Source: Flammeovirgaceae bacterium (lineage in GTDB: Bacteria > Bacteroidota > Bacteroidia > Cytophagales > Cyclobacteriaceae). From it: a DNA stretch of 64,000 nucleotides. Positions 35,196 through 43,601 of the stretch are shown in pieces. The notes beneath the pieces were generated by a model that saw only the letters and a program-made list of their open reading frames with translations, was not told the DNA's origin and did no database searches. The stretch is taken from contig JAJTEH010000002.1 in assembly GCA_021298355.1 (NCBI GenBank), forward strand, positions 124,001 to 188,000. Direction: 5' to 3'. Position numbers and translations under genes: made by a program. The first letter of the stretch is position 1. Every line of letters starts with the position of its first letter.

Positions 35196-36177
35196 CCAGA
35201 AATCGCATGGTGTCAATATTATCTGCATAACTCCATATAGCAGGGCGTTGAGTTTGGCCAAAATTTACATTACAAAGAATATTATTTCCTACAATGCATT
35301 GTAGTTTAGCTGTTTCAAAATTTATTTTTTCAGTAAGCTCGTTTTCGTTACGATAAAATTGGTAATGTACTGTTGATATAGGCGAAACTAGTTTTGTGCT
35401 TTCGCAAAGCAATACAAAACCATTGTCGAGATGGGGTTCGGCATTAATTAACTTAATTGCTTTTTGGTACTCGTAATTATTAAAATATTTATGATGCTGA
35501 GAAACAGAAGAAAACTCTTGCCAGGAATCCAGTAATGTGCTGAAGTTAAAACCAACAGGTACTAAAAGGGAGGATACGTTTCTACAGCCTAAACCGAAAT
35601 ATTGAAATACATCTTTTCCTAATAATGCTAATTCGTTCGGGCTTTCTTCCCCATTAAGTATAGCCGCAGAAGTTCTGTTTTTTCTAATGATGTGCGGATA
35701 TTTCGCAAAGTAATAATCAAAATACCTCGATGCATTGTCGCTTCCGGTAGCAATCACAGCATCAAAACCAGATAACTTTCCGTTTTCTATTTTTAGTCTT
35801 GCTTCTGGATCATGTTTTTTTATTTCATCGATAATCAAAGGAAACAATCTGGAGTCTTTCGAACTAAGTTTAAGTAAGCTTGTGTGCCCAATTATATAGG
35901 TACACAACACATCATGGAAACCCACCAGAGGAAGATTACCTGCCATGATAATGGCAATAGTTTTTGGTTTTTTTGTTTCTCTATACGAAGTAAGCCAGCT
36001 TCTTAAATTTTTTTCATCAAGTAATTGAATAATTCCATCGATTGCAGTTCGGATACTTTCTTCAGTAAACCATCCATTTTCAGCCTTTGCCAAATTGCAC
36101 CATTCTATAAACAGAGAGTTATCCATCTTCTCAAGAAAATTCTTAAGGCTTTGTAAGGCGTGCAAACGGTTTTCCAT
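35185..36177 (-). CDS. Acyl-CoA reductase (LuxC family)
   Basis: A 330-residue protein of the short Bacteroidota branch of the LuxC/acyl-CoA reductase family (aldehyde-dehydrogenase superfamily), which reduces acyl-CoA or acyl-enzyme to fatty aldehyde with NADPH. Visible blocks: TIAIIMAGNLPLVGFHDVLC (about 73-92, nucleotide region), LLKLSSKDSRLFPLI, DAVIATGSDNASRYFDYYFAKYPHIIRKNRTS and the catalytic-Cys region FQYFGLGCRNVSSLLVP (Cys near 198). There are no other lux genes. It is divergent from a dicluster ferredoxin, a pairing that fits redox supply, though this is inference. Confidence 0.88.
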   Translation of the reverse strand: MENRLHALQSLKNFLEKMDNSLFIEWCNLAKAENGWFTEESIRTAIDGIIQLLDEKNLRSWLTSYRETKKPKTIAIIMAGNLPLVGFHDVLCTYIIGHTSLLKLSSKDSRLFPLIIDEIKKHDPEARLKIENGKLSGFDAVIATGSDNASRYFDYYFAKYPHIIRKNRTSAAILNGEESPNELALLGKDVFQYFGLGCRNVSSLLVPVGFNFSTLLDSWQEFSSVSQHHKYFNNYEYQKAIKLINAEPHLDNGFVLLCESTKLVSPISTVHYQFYRNENELTEKINFETAKLQCIVGNNILCNVNFGQTQRPAIWSYADNIDTMRFLEKV

Positions 36178-36207
36178 GAAATAAACTTTTAATAGGAGTT
36201 ATGTGTT

Positions 36208-36238
36208 TTTGTTTACTAACGTGCTAAAATTATTTTTG
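36208..36238 (+). promoter_or_regulatory. Bacteroidota-type promoter of the ferredoxin gene
   Basis: TTTG at 36208-36211, exactly 19 bases, then TATTTTTG at 36231-36238, a full match to the -33/-7 consensus. Transcription would start near 36244, leaving a short leader before the ATG at 36270. Confidence 0.75.
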
Positions 36239-36269
36239 CACCAGAATTAAAACCAAAATTAAGGAATAC

Positions 36270-36620
36270 ATGGCGATCATGATAACAGAGGAGTGCATCA
36301 ACTGTGGTGCCTGCGAGCCAGAATGCCCCAATACTGCAATTTACGAAGGTGGAAGAGAGTGGAATTGGGCGGGTGGTACAAAACTAACCTCTATAGAATT
36401 AGAAGATGGAACGCAGTTAGACGCTAAGGCTATGCAAGAGCCTGTTTCTCCTGAATTTTATTATATAGTTACGGGTAAGTGTACAGAATGCACAGGATTT
36501 CATGAAGAGCCACAGTGTGCTGCCGTTTGTCCGGTGGATTGCTGTGTACCAGACCCCGACAATGTAGAAACTAAAGAAGAACTAGAAGCAAAAAAGGTTT
36601 GGTTACACCAAGAGGGTTAG
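36270..36620 (+). CDS. 4Fe-4S dicluster ferredoxin
   Basis: A 116-residue ferredoxin with two iron-sulfur binding motifs: [12 protein letters not shown] (residues 9-20) and [22 protein letters not shown] (about 71-92), the second with an eight-residue loop between its second and third cysteines as in the YfhL/Chromatium type. A 40-residue insertion lies between them ([21 protein letters not shown]). It transfers electrons at low potential. Neighbours: divergent LuxC-type reductase upstream; the downstream DUF58 gene is convergent with no bases between the two stop codons. Confidence 0.92.
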   Translation: MAIMITEECINCGACEPECPNTAIYEGGREWNWAGGTKLTSIELEDGTQLDAKAMQEPVSPEFYYIVTGKCTECTGFHEEPQCAAVCPVDCCVPDPDNVETKEELEAKKVWLHQEG

Positions 36621-37535
36621 TTATTTCATTTTTGCCCGTTTAATTAAGAAGCTTTGCAAGATGTGTTGGAAACCATCCGACACATCTGCTTCTACAAAAT
36701 CCACTTTAAATTGTAAGCATTTCTGCTTTACTGCTTTGTAAAAGTCTTTTGCCTTTTGTTGGTAAATTTCCTGTACATCTTCGGGGTTTACGGTTAACTT
36801 TTCTCCTGTTTCTACATCAATAAATTCAGTTTGTTTATTCCCAAACTCAAATCTTTCCTCAGTTTTTCTATCGCTTACATGAAAAACAATTACTTCGTGG
36901 CGGTTATGGCGTAGGTGTTGCAACGCTTTAAACAGATCGGTTAGCGACTCGGCAGAATCAAAAAAATCAGAAAAAACAACAACAAGAGAGCGCTTATGTA
37001 TTTTTTCAGCGATCTCATCCAGCACTTTCGCAACCGAAGTAGATGCCTGAACACCTACAGGCACTTGTACTCCACATTCTTGTAATTGAGTAAAGACTTT
37101 ATTTAGGTGAGAGGAGGTAGATTTTACCTGAGTAAGAAGGTTAATCTGATTGCTAAAAGTACATAAACCCACAGCATCGCGTTGGCTTTGAAGCAAATAA
37201 GCAAGAGCAGCGGCAGCAAAAATGCTGAATTTTATTTTTGTGTGCTCCGGTCTTGGGTAAAACATACTAGCAGATTGATCTACCACCAGCATGCACCTTA
37301 AATTTGTTTCTTCAGCGTATTGTTTTGTATAAAGCCTGTCGGTTCTCGAAAAAACTTTCCAATCTATGTGGCGTGTGCTTTCGCCTTCGTTATACAATCT
37401 ATGTTCAGAAAACTCTACAGAAAAGCCATGATAAGGGCTTTTGTGTAAACCAGTAATAAAGCCTTCTACAAGGTGCCTGGCCAGTAAATCTAAACTTGTA
37501 CTTTGCTTTAAATCTGCCAGGTTAAAATGTGTCAT
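36621..37535 (-). CDS. DUF58 domain-containing protein
   Basis: A 304-residue protein from the ATG at 37535 (MTHFNLADLKQS); the upstream Met at 37568 would add eleven residues with no family support. The DUF58 hallmark GFSVEFSEHRLYNEGESTRHIDWKVFSRTDRLYTKQYAEETN is followed by a von Willebrand A-like fold with MIDAS-type residues (LVVDQSASMFYP; VVFSDFFDSAE). The family usually sits with MoxR ATPases and BatA/BatB proteins and is thought to act with MoxR chaperones in protein or cofactor assembly; here it stands alone and its MoxR partner is outside the window. Confidence 0.9.
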   Translation of the reverse strand: MTHFNLADLKQSTSLDLLARHLVEGFITGLHKSPYHGFSVEFSEHRLYNEGESTRHIDWKVFSRTDRLYTKQYAEETNLRCMLVVDQSASMFYPRPEHTKIKFSIFAAAALAYLLQSQRDAVGLCTFSNQINLLTQVKSTSSHLNKVFTQLQECGVQVPVGVQASTSVAKVLDEIAEKIHKRSLVVVFSDFFDSAESLTDLFKALQHLRHNRHEVIVFHVSDRKTEERFEFGNKQTEFIDVETGEKLTVNPEDVQEIYQQKAKDFYKAVKQKCLQFKVDFVEADVSDGFQHILQSFLIKRAKMK

Positions 37536-37580
37536 AAAGATTGATTTCGTAAAGGCATAATAGCCCAAATAAAAGTGCTA

Positions 37581-37611
37581 TTTGCTTATAAATGGCAAAA
37601 TATTATATTTC
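37581..37611 (+). promoter_or_regulatory. Bacteroidota-type promoter of the DUF3276 gene
   Basis: TTTG at 37581-37584, 19 bases, then TATATTTC at 37604-37611; one mismatch to the -7 consensus. Transcription from about 37617 fits the GTG start at 37656. Confidence 0.65.
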
Positions 37612-37655
37612 GGACTTATTTACCAAACCTAAACAAACCTTAAACCAGTTGGATT

Positions 37656-38018
37656 GTGGAAGATTATAAGTCAAACAGCAGAGAAGAAATTTACTCAGCT
37701 AAGGTAAAAGCAGGCAAAAGAACCTACTTTTTCGATGTAAAGTCAACACGCTCGAATGATTACTACCTAACCATTACAGAGAGTAAAAAACGTTTCAAAG
37801 ACGATGGCTTTACCTATGAAAAACATAAAATTTTCCTGTACAAAGAAGATTTTAAAAAGTTTATGGACGCTCTTAACGGATCCATCGATCACATTAAAGA
37901 ATTAATGCCCGATGTTGATTTTGATCAGTTTGAAAAAGAACATGATCACGACAGCGAAGTAGCAGAAGTAAGTAATAGAACTGAAAACAACACCGACTCC
38001 GAATTAAAATGGGAATAA
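37656..38018 (+). CDS. DUF3276 (PUR-alpha-like) nucleic-acid-binding protein
   Basis: A 120-residue protein starting at GTG 37656 (reads MEDYKSNSREEIYSAKVKAGKRTYFFDVKSTR). The DUF3276/PurA fold is clear: AKVKAGKRTYFFDVK, DYYLTITESKKR, and HKIFLYKEDFKKFMDALNGSIDHI, a single PUR repeat that dimerises and binds single-stranded DNA or RNA in related spirochaete and Bacteroidota proteins. An acidic, disordered tail follows. No ATG is suitable near the conserved N-terminus, so the GTG start is secure. Its own promoter and terminator make it monocistronic. The target sequence is unknown. Confidence 0.92.
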   Translation: MEDYKSNSREEIYSAKVKAGKRTYFFDVKSTRSNDYYLTITESKKRFKDDGFTYEKHKIFLYKEDFKKFMDALNGSIDHIKELMPDVDFDQFEKEHDHDSEVAEVSNRTENNTDSELKWE

Positions 38019-38051
38019 AAAAGAAAGCCTCCTCCAGAGGCTTTTCTTTTT
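38018..38051 (+). terminator. Terminator after the DUF3276 gene
   Basis: Core stem AAAGCCTC / GAGGCTTT with CTCCA loop, extended by AAAAG/CTTTT pairs with one bulge, then a T run, directly after the stop. Its T run forms part of the ychF promoter -33 element. Confidence 0.75.
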
Positions 38052-38080
38052 TGTAGCAGGCCAATACAGCCCTATATTTG
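38050..38080 (+). promoter_or_regulatory. Bacteroidota-type promoter of ychF
   Basis: TTTG at 38050-38053, 19 bases, then TATATTTG at 38073-38080, a perfect match to the consensus; 23 bases before the ATG at 38104. The -33 TTTG overlaps the T tail of the preceding terminator. Confidence 0.75.
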
Positions 38081-38103
38081 CAACCTCATTTTAAAAACGC
38101 AAT

Positions 38104-39201
38104 ATGGCACTACAGTGCGGAATAGTAGGGCTACCCAATGTTGGTAAGTCTACCCTTTTTAACTCTATATCTAACAACAAGGCCGAAGCAGCCAACTTCC
38201 CATTTTGTACTATTGAGCCTAACGTGGGTATAATATCTGTGCCCGACCATAGGTTAAAAATTTTAGAAAGCCTTGTTAGTCCACAAAAAGTAGTGCCTGC
38301 AACAATAGAATTTGTAGACATTGCAGGCCTAGTAAAAGGCGCCAGCAAAGGAGAGGGATTGGGTAATCAGTTTTTGGCAAACATTCGCGAAGTAGATGCT
38401 ATTTTACATGTTGTGCGATGTTTCGACAACGATAATATTGTGCATGTGGATGGACGCGTAAACCCCGTAGCCGACAAAGAAATTATAGATACAGAATTGC
38501 AATTAAAAGATTTGGAATCGGTAGAAAAGAAAATTTCCCGAGTAGAGAAAATAGCCAAATCAGGTGATGCTAAAGCAAAAAAAGAGTTGAGCATTTTGCA
38601 AGAAGTAAAAGATACCCTACTTGCAGGTAAAAACGCTCGTGCATTAGTTTTGGAAGGAGAAGATGCCAAAGCCATCAGCGATTTGCAATTATTAACTGCA
38701 AAGCCCGTATTGTATGTAGCCAATGTAGATGAAGGTTCGCTTCACACCGGAAATAAACACGTGGATGCCCTTCGGAATTTGGTGAAAGAAGAAAATGCAG
38801 AAGTTGTAATGATAAGCGCAGCAATTGAAGCACAAATAGCGGAGTTAGAAAATGAAGAAGACAGAAAAGAATTTTTAAAGGAGTATGGCTTGGAGGAATC
38901 GGGCCTTAATAAATTGATCAGAGCAAGCTACTCTTTGCTTAACCTTATAACCTACTTTACAGCCGGAGTTCAGGAAGTTCGTGCATGGACTATCAAACGT
39001 GGCTGGAAAGCCCCCGCAGCCGCTGGTGTTATACATACCGATTTCGAAAAAGGCTTTATTAAGGCTGAAGTAATAAAACTATCTGATTATCAACAATATA
39101 AAACAGAAGTAGCGTGCAAAGAAGCCGGAAAAATGGCCATTGAAGGTAAAGAATATGTAGTACAGGATGGAGACATTATGCACTTCAGATTTAATGTATA
39201 A
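38104..39201 (+). CDS. ychF: Redox-regulated ATPase YchF (Obg-family, ribosome-associated)
   Basis: A 365-residue protein with the YchF architecture: P-loop GLPNVGKST (8-16), G2/G3 region FVDIAGLVKGASKGEGLGNQFLANIREVDA, the variant N-K-x-D site (YVANVDE) that makes family members prefer ATP over GTP, a helical coiled-coil insertion (KDLESVEKKISRVEKIAKSG) and the C-terminal TGS domain (LITYFTAGVQEVRAWTIKRGWKAPAAAGVIHTDFEKGFIKAEV). YchF binds ribosomes and affects translation initiation and stress tolerance. It is monocistronic with a canonical promoter. Confidence 0.97.
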   Translation: MALQCGIVGLPNVGKSTLFNSISNNKAEAANFPFCTIEPNVGIISVPDHRLKILESLVSPQKVVPATIEFVDIAGLVKGASKGEGLGNQFLANIREVDAILHVVRCFDNDNIVHVDGRVNPVADKEIIDTELQLKDLESVEKKISRVEKIAKSGDAKAKKELSILQEVKDTLLAGKNARALVLEGEDAKAISDLQLLTAKPVLYVANVDEGSLHTGNKHVDALRNLVKEENAEVVMISAAIEAQIAELENEEDRKEFLKEYGLEESGLNKLIRASYSLLNLITYFTAGVQEVRAWTIKRGWKAPAAAGVIHTDFEKGFIKAEVIKLSDYQQYKTEVACKEAGKMAIEGKEYVVQDGDIMHFRFNV

Positions 39202-39323
39202 AATAACTATAAGCCTGATATTTATAAATAAAGTATCTTTTAGTAGCTTTATAATCTGCTCTTGCAATTCGTAAAGCAGAAGGGTTTTTGCCATAGTTTT
39301 TTAACCCACTAAATTTTTTAGGC

Positions 39324-40124
39324 TTGAGAGTTCGTATTGTTTTTTCGCTAAAGAACAGGGGGTCTTATGTTCCCTTTCACCATCAGTATTTGATAGCTCA
39401 GTTCATCAAAGGCGTATTAGTATTTGGGTCCCGTCAGGATTATCGATCATATTCTTTATTTAATTTCTCAGGTCTTAAGGGGCAAACTAAAGTAAGCCGA
39501 AAAGGCTTACATTTTTACTCATCTAAAGTAACATTGGTTTTTGCATGTTCAGAGCCTGAGTTTCTTCAGTACTTTTTGCACGAGTTATTCTTATTGAAAG
39601 AGATAATGGTGGGCAATCTTCAACTCTCTCCGGAATCTTACGAACAAGAAAAACCGGTTTCAATTGGAGAAGAAGTAAAGTTTTTATGTATTTCGCCTAT
39701 CGTTGTTTTGCCTGCCAAATTTAACGATGAGGCCAGTAAGCGTTTTATAATTCCCGGAACAGATGAGTTTAGCGATTTGCTTTACGACTCCACTCTTAGC
39801 CGTATGGAAGCAACGGGCAGATATACTGCTGAGCAATTGGCTTCGTATTATAAATTTCAATTGGTGCCCGATCAGGATTATATACAACGGTTACAAGAAT
39901 CTCATAAAAAATTCGCCAGAATTTATCCTTTATACGATAACGATGTAAAATTTGAAGTACGTGGATATACTTTTCCATTTACTCTTTTTGCAGCAACAGA
40001 TGTACAGCATTTTCTATACGAAAATGGTTTGGGTTTGTATACAGCAAAAGGCTTTGGAATGTTAGATGTGGCCAACCAAAATACGATAAACAGAAACGAA
40101 CATCACGAAGCACTATACGCCTAA
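39324..40124 (+). CDS. Solitary Cas6-like CRISPR RNA endoribonuclease family protein
   Basis: A 266-residue RAMP-type protein. N-terminal half: RVRIVFSLKNRGSYVPFHHQYLIAQFIKGVL, then YSLFNFSGLKG, the usual second-strand FNFSxL signature of Cas6. C-terminal half ends with LYTAKGFGMLDV, the glycine-rich loop of RAMP proteins. The start is TTG at 39324; the frame is open only back to TAG at 39294 and holds no ATG. His19/His20 are candidate catalytic residues, but the histidine usually found before the FNFS strand is absent, so cleavage activity is uncertain. No CRISPR array or other cas gene is in this window. The stop overlaps the convergent plug gene by four bases. Could act on a distant array or on other RNA. 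Confidence 0.75.
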   Translation: MRVRIVFSLKNRGSYVPFHHQYLIAQFIKGVLVFGSRQDYRSYSLFNFSGLKGQTKVSRKGLHFYSSKVTLVFACSEPEFLQYFLHELFLLKEIMVGNLQLSPESYEQEKPVSIGEEVKFLCISPIVVLPAKFNDEASKRFIIPGTDEFSDLLYDSTLSRMEATGRYTAEQLASYYKFQLVPDQDYIQRLQESHKKFARIYPLYDNDVKFEVRGYTFPFTLFAATDVQHFLYENGLGLYTAKGFGMLDVANQNTINRNEHHEALYA

Positions 40125-41392
40125 CGTTGATTTCTGACAATCCGCAGATAACCCGCCAACAAATCGGCACGAGGTTGCAAGGCTTTATAATAAACCAAAA
40201 CTTCGTATTCGTTTTCGGTTTCGAAATAATTACCTTCTACCGGAATCGAGTTTCCTTTCGCATCCAATACTTTATACTGGTAGTTATACCAACCTTGTTT
40301 TAACAAGTGTTCCTGAAAATAAACTCTATTTACAGAATCATAAGCCATACTTTTATTTTTAAGGCTAACATCTTGATTAAATGCCCCAATCAAAAACACG
40401 CTGCTTTTTGGTGGCAAACTAGTTTTAAAATAAAATCGAGTTCGGACATAATTTTCAGATAGCGTAAGAGGACTATCAAAATTTTGGATGACAAAGTTTC
40501 CATTGAAATCCAGGTATTGAGAGTAACGATCAGTCTGCCGGGGTTTATCAATAACCACGTGAGCTATATAGGGTTTAACAGATCGATCAACCGTACTAAT
40601 ATTTTGTCCGGTATTAATTAGCGAACGCAGGTCGATAAAACGATATTCATTTCCGCCTTTGTGCATTTGATTTTCATCTGTTATCTGGTAGACAATTTGT
40701 TTTTCTTGTTCGCGTATAAAACTTGGTGGAATATTTTCAATTTGGTTATCCCAACGTTGGTTTTGCTTTATGTTTACCTGAAACTGATCGTTAGAGTTTA
40801 CAATGGGTAAGTTGCCATATTGTACTGCCAAACTTATAGGTTGTGTATTTTTTAGAGGGCCTGCACCTGACATATCGCGTAGTTCTGTAACCGACAGTAA
40901 TTGTTGATACACATAAAATCTTTTTGAAAACACCGGAATTTCATCATCCCGATAAATGGTAGCAACGTAATTGCCTGGTAATTTTACTTTAGGAATGGCA
41001 GCACTATAGTGTATGTATGGTAAATATGTATCTGCCGAAAACGAATAATTTAAAATGGGAAAACTGTTATACTCAGTAAGAAAATCTAAATTAGCAAGGC
41101 CAGATTTTGTCCAGTCGGCCTGGCAATGTGTTATTTTAATGGTGTAATGTGTAAACTGTTCGTTAAGATCATCGAACTCAATTACCAGGTTTTGAAGTGC
41201 AATTGGAGTGACAGGAGGTAATAAAATTTGTTGCGGATCGTTGCTTTGTGGGTATAGCCGAACAGTTTTTATTGTTGGAACGAAAATTCCATCTTCTAAA
41301 ATGTTAACTTCGTTACCAGTAGTTTGCATGGTTGATGTGGATACACATGAAAACAAAAGCATGTTTAAAACAAGGAACTTTACCGTATTCAT
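40121..41392 (-). CDS. Type IX secretion system plug protein (DUF5103 family)
   Basis: A 423-residue exported protein matching DUF5103/T9SS plug: KTVRLYPQSNDPQQILLPPVTPIALQNLVIEFDDL, then HYTIKITHCQADWTKSGLANLDFLTEYNSFPILNYSFSADTYLPYIHY and the YVATIYRDD...KRFYVYQ strands. In Flavobacterium johnsoniae the plug protein closes the periplasmic side of the SprA channel when cargo is absent. A hydrophobic N-terminus (NTVKFLVLNMLLFSC) ends in a Cys at 16 that may be a lipidation site. It fits the T9SS cargo in this window (type B tail of the giant protein, type A tail of the DUF1501 protein). It convergently overlaps the Cas6-like gene by four bases. Confidence 0.9.
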   Translation of the reverse strand: MNTVKFLVLNMLLFSCVSTSTMQTTGNEVNILEDGIFVPTIKTVRLYPQSNDPQQILLPPVTPIALQNLVIEFDDLNEQFTHYTIKITHCQADWTKSGLANLDFLTEYNSFPILNYSFSADTYLPYIHYSAAIPKVKLPGNYVATIYRDDEIPVFSKRFYVYQQLLSVTELRDMSGAGPLKNTQPISLAVQYGNLPIVNSNDQFQVNIKQNQRWDNQIENIPPSFIREQEKQIVYQITDENQMHKGGNEYRFIDLRSLINTGQNISTVDRSVKPYIAHVVIDKPRQTDRYSQYLDFNGNFVIQNFDSPLTLSENYVRTRFYFKTSLPPKSSVFLIGAFNQDVSLKNKSMAYDSVNRVYFQEHLLKQGWYNYQYKVLDAKGNSIPVEGNYFETENEYEVLVYYKALQPRADLLAGYLRIVRNQR

Positions 41393-41432
41393 AACTTTAA
41401 ATTAAAAAAATACAACCTAATGCAACAATAGT

Positions 41433-41999
41433 GTGTCTAATGTAAGCCAAAATACTGAACAAGAGTTGTTGCAGAGTTGTTGCAAAGGAAATAGGCAAGC
41501 CCAATTTCGCCTATATCAACTTTTTAGTAAGAAAATGATGGCAGTTTGTCTTCGGTATGCTAAATCGGTACCCGAAGCAGAAGACATAGTACAAGAAGGA
41601 TTTATAAAAGTGTTTCAGCATATACAAAACTTTAAGGGAGAATCGAAACTAGAAACATGGATTACCAGAATTATGGTAAACACAGCTTTAAACAGCAACA
41701 GGCGTAAAATGTATTTGTTTCCAATGGTTGATGTTTCGGATATACAAACACCTATTCAAGATAACGTTTTGCAGGATTTATCTTTCGAAAGTTTGTTAAA
41801 GTTAATTCAAGGTTTACCCACCGGTTGCCAGGTGGTTTTTAATCTATACGCAATAGAAGGTTATACCCACCAAGAAATTGCCGAACTTTTAAACATTAGT
41901 GAGGGCACTTCTAAATCGCAGTATGCGAGAGCAAAAGAGTTGTTGAAAAAACAAATTAAAGCTGAATCAGAAAATTTGAAATATGGAAAGCGGGGATGA
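41433..41999 (+). CDS. RNA polymerase ECF-type sigma-70 factor
   Basis: A 188-residue sigma factor starting at GTG 41433; no ATG lies near the N-terminus. Region 2: RLYQLFSKKMMAVCLRYAKSVPEAEDIVQEGFIKVFQHIQNFKGESKLETWITRIMVNTALNSNRR. Region 4: LIQGLPTGCQVVFNLYAIEGYTHQEIAELLNISEGTSKSQYARAKELLK, a slightly unusual form with SEGTSKSQ, typical of Bacteroidota. It overlaps by 17 bases the next gene, the putative anti-sigma/barrel protein. It is divergent from the T9SS plug gene over only 40 bases. Confidence 0.93.
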   Translation: MSNVSQNTEQELLQSCCKGNRQAQFRLYQLFSKKMMAVCLRYAKSVPEAEDIVQEGFIKVFQHIQNFKGESKLETWITRIMVNTALNSNRRKMYLFPMVDVSDIQTPIQDNVLQDLSFESLLKLIQGLPTGCQVVFNLYAIEGYTHQEIAELLNISEGTSKSQYARAKELLKKQIKAESENLKYGKRG

Positions 42000-43410
42000 C
42001 TTACATTTTTTGAGAGCGAAAATGCAAGATGCAGAAGTAGAACCGGGCGAACACGTTTGGGGAAATATACACGCTGCATTAGATAAAGACGAAGAAGTAA
42101 ATAATCTGAAGAAACGGTTATTCTATTTTCAATGGGCTTCCGTGGCTGCGGCAATTCTTTTATTTGGTTTAGGTTTTGCAGCATATCGATACATGAACCA
42201 TCAACAAATAGAAACACAGAAACTTTCTGAGCAAATAGCAAGTTTGCAAAACACAAATGAAAACGTAACGATAATGCACGAAGAAGAAGTTTCGGATCGC
42301 ATAGAAAAGGAAAACGAGTTAATTGAAAAAAATGATAATGTATTGAGATGGCAAAAACAAAAAGAAGAACATCACAACAACCAACGTATAAACAAAGTAA
42401 AAAAAGATGCTGAAAACTTGAGTTTATATAATAAACCTGCTAAAACTAAATTAGCTGCTTTTAAAAATTACACGATTGCGGAAGACAAAAACAACTTATT
42501 TTCTACAAATACTAATTTCAGATGGCAAGATAAAAACCAGTTCAAACCTTCGACCTATGCGAACAACGAAAAAGTAATTGCCGAAAAACTAGATGAGAAT
42601 ATACCAGAGGCTACACCTATTTTAGTAGATAAACAACAAAGTGTACTTGCTTTGGAAGAAGAAAAATCTTCTGAAGAAAAGATAAAACAGGAAGAAAGAT
42701 TTTGGACATCCGTAGGTTTTTCTGCAGGATCATTCAATAACATAACACCAACTACAACGGGCGCTCCGGCTAATACTTTTCGCTCTAGTTTAGCAGGCCA
42801 AACAGCTTCTGAAGAAAGCAATTCTCCGGGGTATACCTATGCCGTAAATGTTTTAGTAGGAGCCAAGCTAAGCGAACGATGGATTTTGCAAGGAGGCGTT
42901 AGCTATCTAAATCAGGTTTCTGACTATACAGCTAATTCTGTTTTATCTGAAAATGCTGCTTTGCAAGTAGCTTCTGTAAATCAATTTGAAAAAAATAAAG
43001 ACAATACAAATGCAACAATTCTGGCAACTACACCCTACACGGTAAACAACAGCATCGAAATTATTAGTTTTCCCGTGCAGGCCGGTTATGTACTCTTCGA
43101 AAAAAAATGGGGATTTATTATAAATACTGGAATATCAACCGATCTTTTTCTGCAAAACACAGTTACGCCTAATGCTGAGAATATTGCCTCTATAACTACG
43201 GGTAGAGGTAGCGAATCGCCCTATCGTCCGGTAAATTTTGCCGGTTTAATTGGTTCTGAAATCAGCTATAGATTTGGCACTCAATATAGAATTTCGTTGG
43301 CTCCGGGTATCCGATATCCCTTTCAATCTATATATAAAGACAGGCTAGACGTAAAATCTACACCGCTTACATTCGATTTAGGCCTTAGATTTAAATATAT
43401 TTTTAAATAA
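41983..43410 (+). CDS. Anti-sigma-like membrane anchor fused to an outer-membrane-barrel-like domain
   Basis: A 475-residue protein. Residues 1-45 hold an anti-sigma-type helix motif common after ECF sigma genes in Bacteroidota (EPGEHVWGNIHAALDKDEE). One TM follows (51-70, WASVAAAILLFGLGFAAYRY), then a coiled coil (75-140) and a low-complexity linker, and from about 235 a beta-barrel-like domain: FWTSVGFSAGSFN, YAVNVLVGAKLSERWILQGGVSYLNQVSDY, IEIISFPVQAGYVLFEKKWGFIINTGISTDLFL, NFAGLIGSEISYRFGTQYRISLAPGIRY and a last strand FDLGLRFKYIFK with terminal aromatic residues. If both readings are right, it could tether a cytoplasmic sigma factor directly to a sensing barrel across the periplasm. The topology is inferred and unusual. 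Confidence 0.8.
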   Translation: MESGDDLHFLRAKMQDAEVEPGEHVWGNIHAALDKDEEVNNLKKRLFYFQWASVAAAILLFGLGFAAYRYMNHQQIETQKLSEQIASLQNTNENVTIMHEEEVSDRIEKENELIEKNDNVLRWQKQKEEHHNNQRINKVKKDAENLSLYNKPAKTKLAAFKNYTIAEDKNNLFSTNTNFRWQDKNQFKPSTYANNEKVIAEKLDENIPEATPILVDKQQSVLALEEEKSSEEKIKQEERFWTSVGFSAGSFNNITPTTTGAPANTFRSSLAGQTASEESNSPGYTYAVNVLVGAKLSERWILQGGVSYLNQVSDYTANSVLSENAALQVASVNQFEKNKDNTNATILATTPYTVNNSIEIISFPVQAGYVLFEKKWGFIINTGISTDLFLQNTVTPNAENIASITTGRGSESPYRPVNFAGLIGSEISYRFGTQYRISLAPGIRYPFQSIYKDRLDVKSTPLTFDLGLRFKYIFK

Positions 43411-43461
43411 TTGAGATTTCCTTTTCAACCTTTTGCGGATAAAGAGTGTCAAATAAGTAGT

Positions 43462-43578
43462 ATGCAAAAAATGACGGAAACTCTCGAAAACAGGCTTCAA
43501 AAAAGAATTAATATTTCTTTATATGCCTTATTGTTTTTAACTGTATTGCTAGGATTAAGTGTACTGTTAGAAAAATAA
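43462..43578 (+). CDS. Possible 38-residue single-TM small protein
   Basis: An ATG at 43462 opens a 38-codon frame: MQKMTETLENRLQKRIN then a hydrophobic helix (ISLYALLFLTVLLGLSVLL) and EK at the end. It starts 51 bases after the barrel protein and before a hairpin. Small single-TM proteins of this type are common but no family is recognised; coding status unproven. Confidence 0.4.
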   Translation: MQKMTETLENRLQKRINISLYALLFLTVLLGLSVLLEK

Positions 43579-43601
43579 AAAATGAAATGAGTTTTGGGTA
43601 G

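Noticed and set aside
35185-36620. Bioluminescence (lux) locus suggested by the LuxC-type reductase
   Set aside because: No luxA, luxB, luxD or luxE; short LuxC-family reductases are common in non-luminous Bacteroidota.
39202-40124. CRISPR array next to the Cas6-like gene
   Set aside because: No regularly spaced direct repeats of 25-40 bases occur in the flanks or elsewhere in the window.
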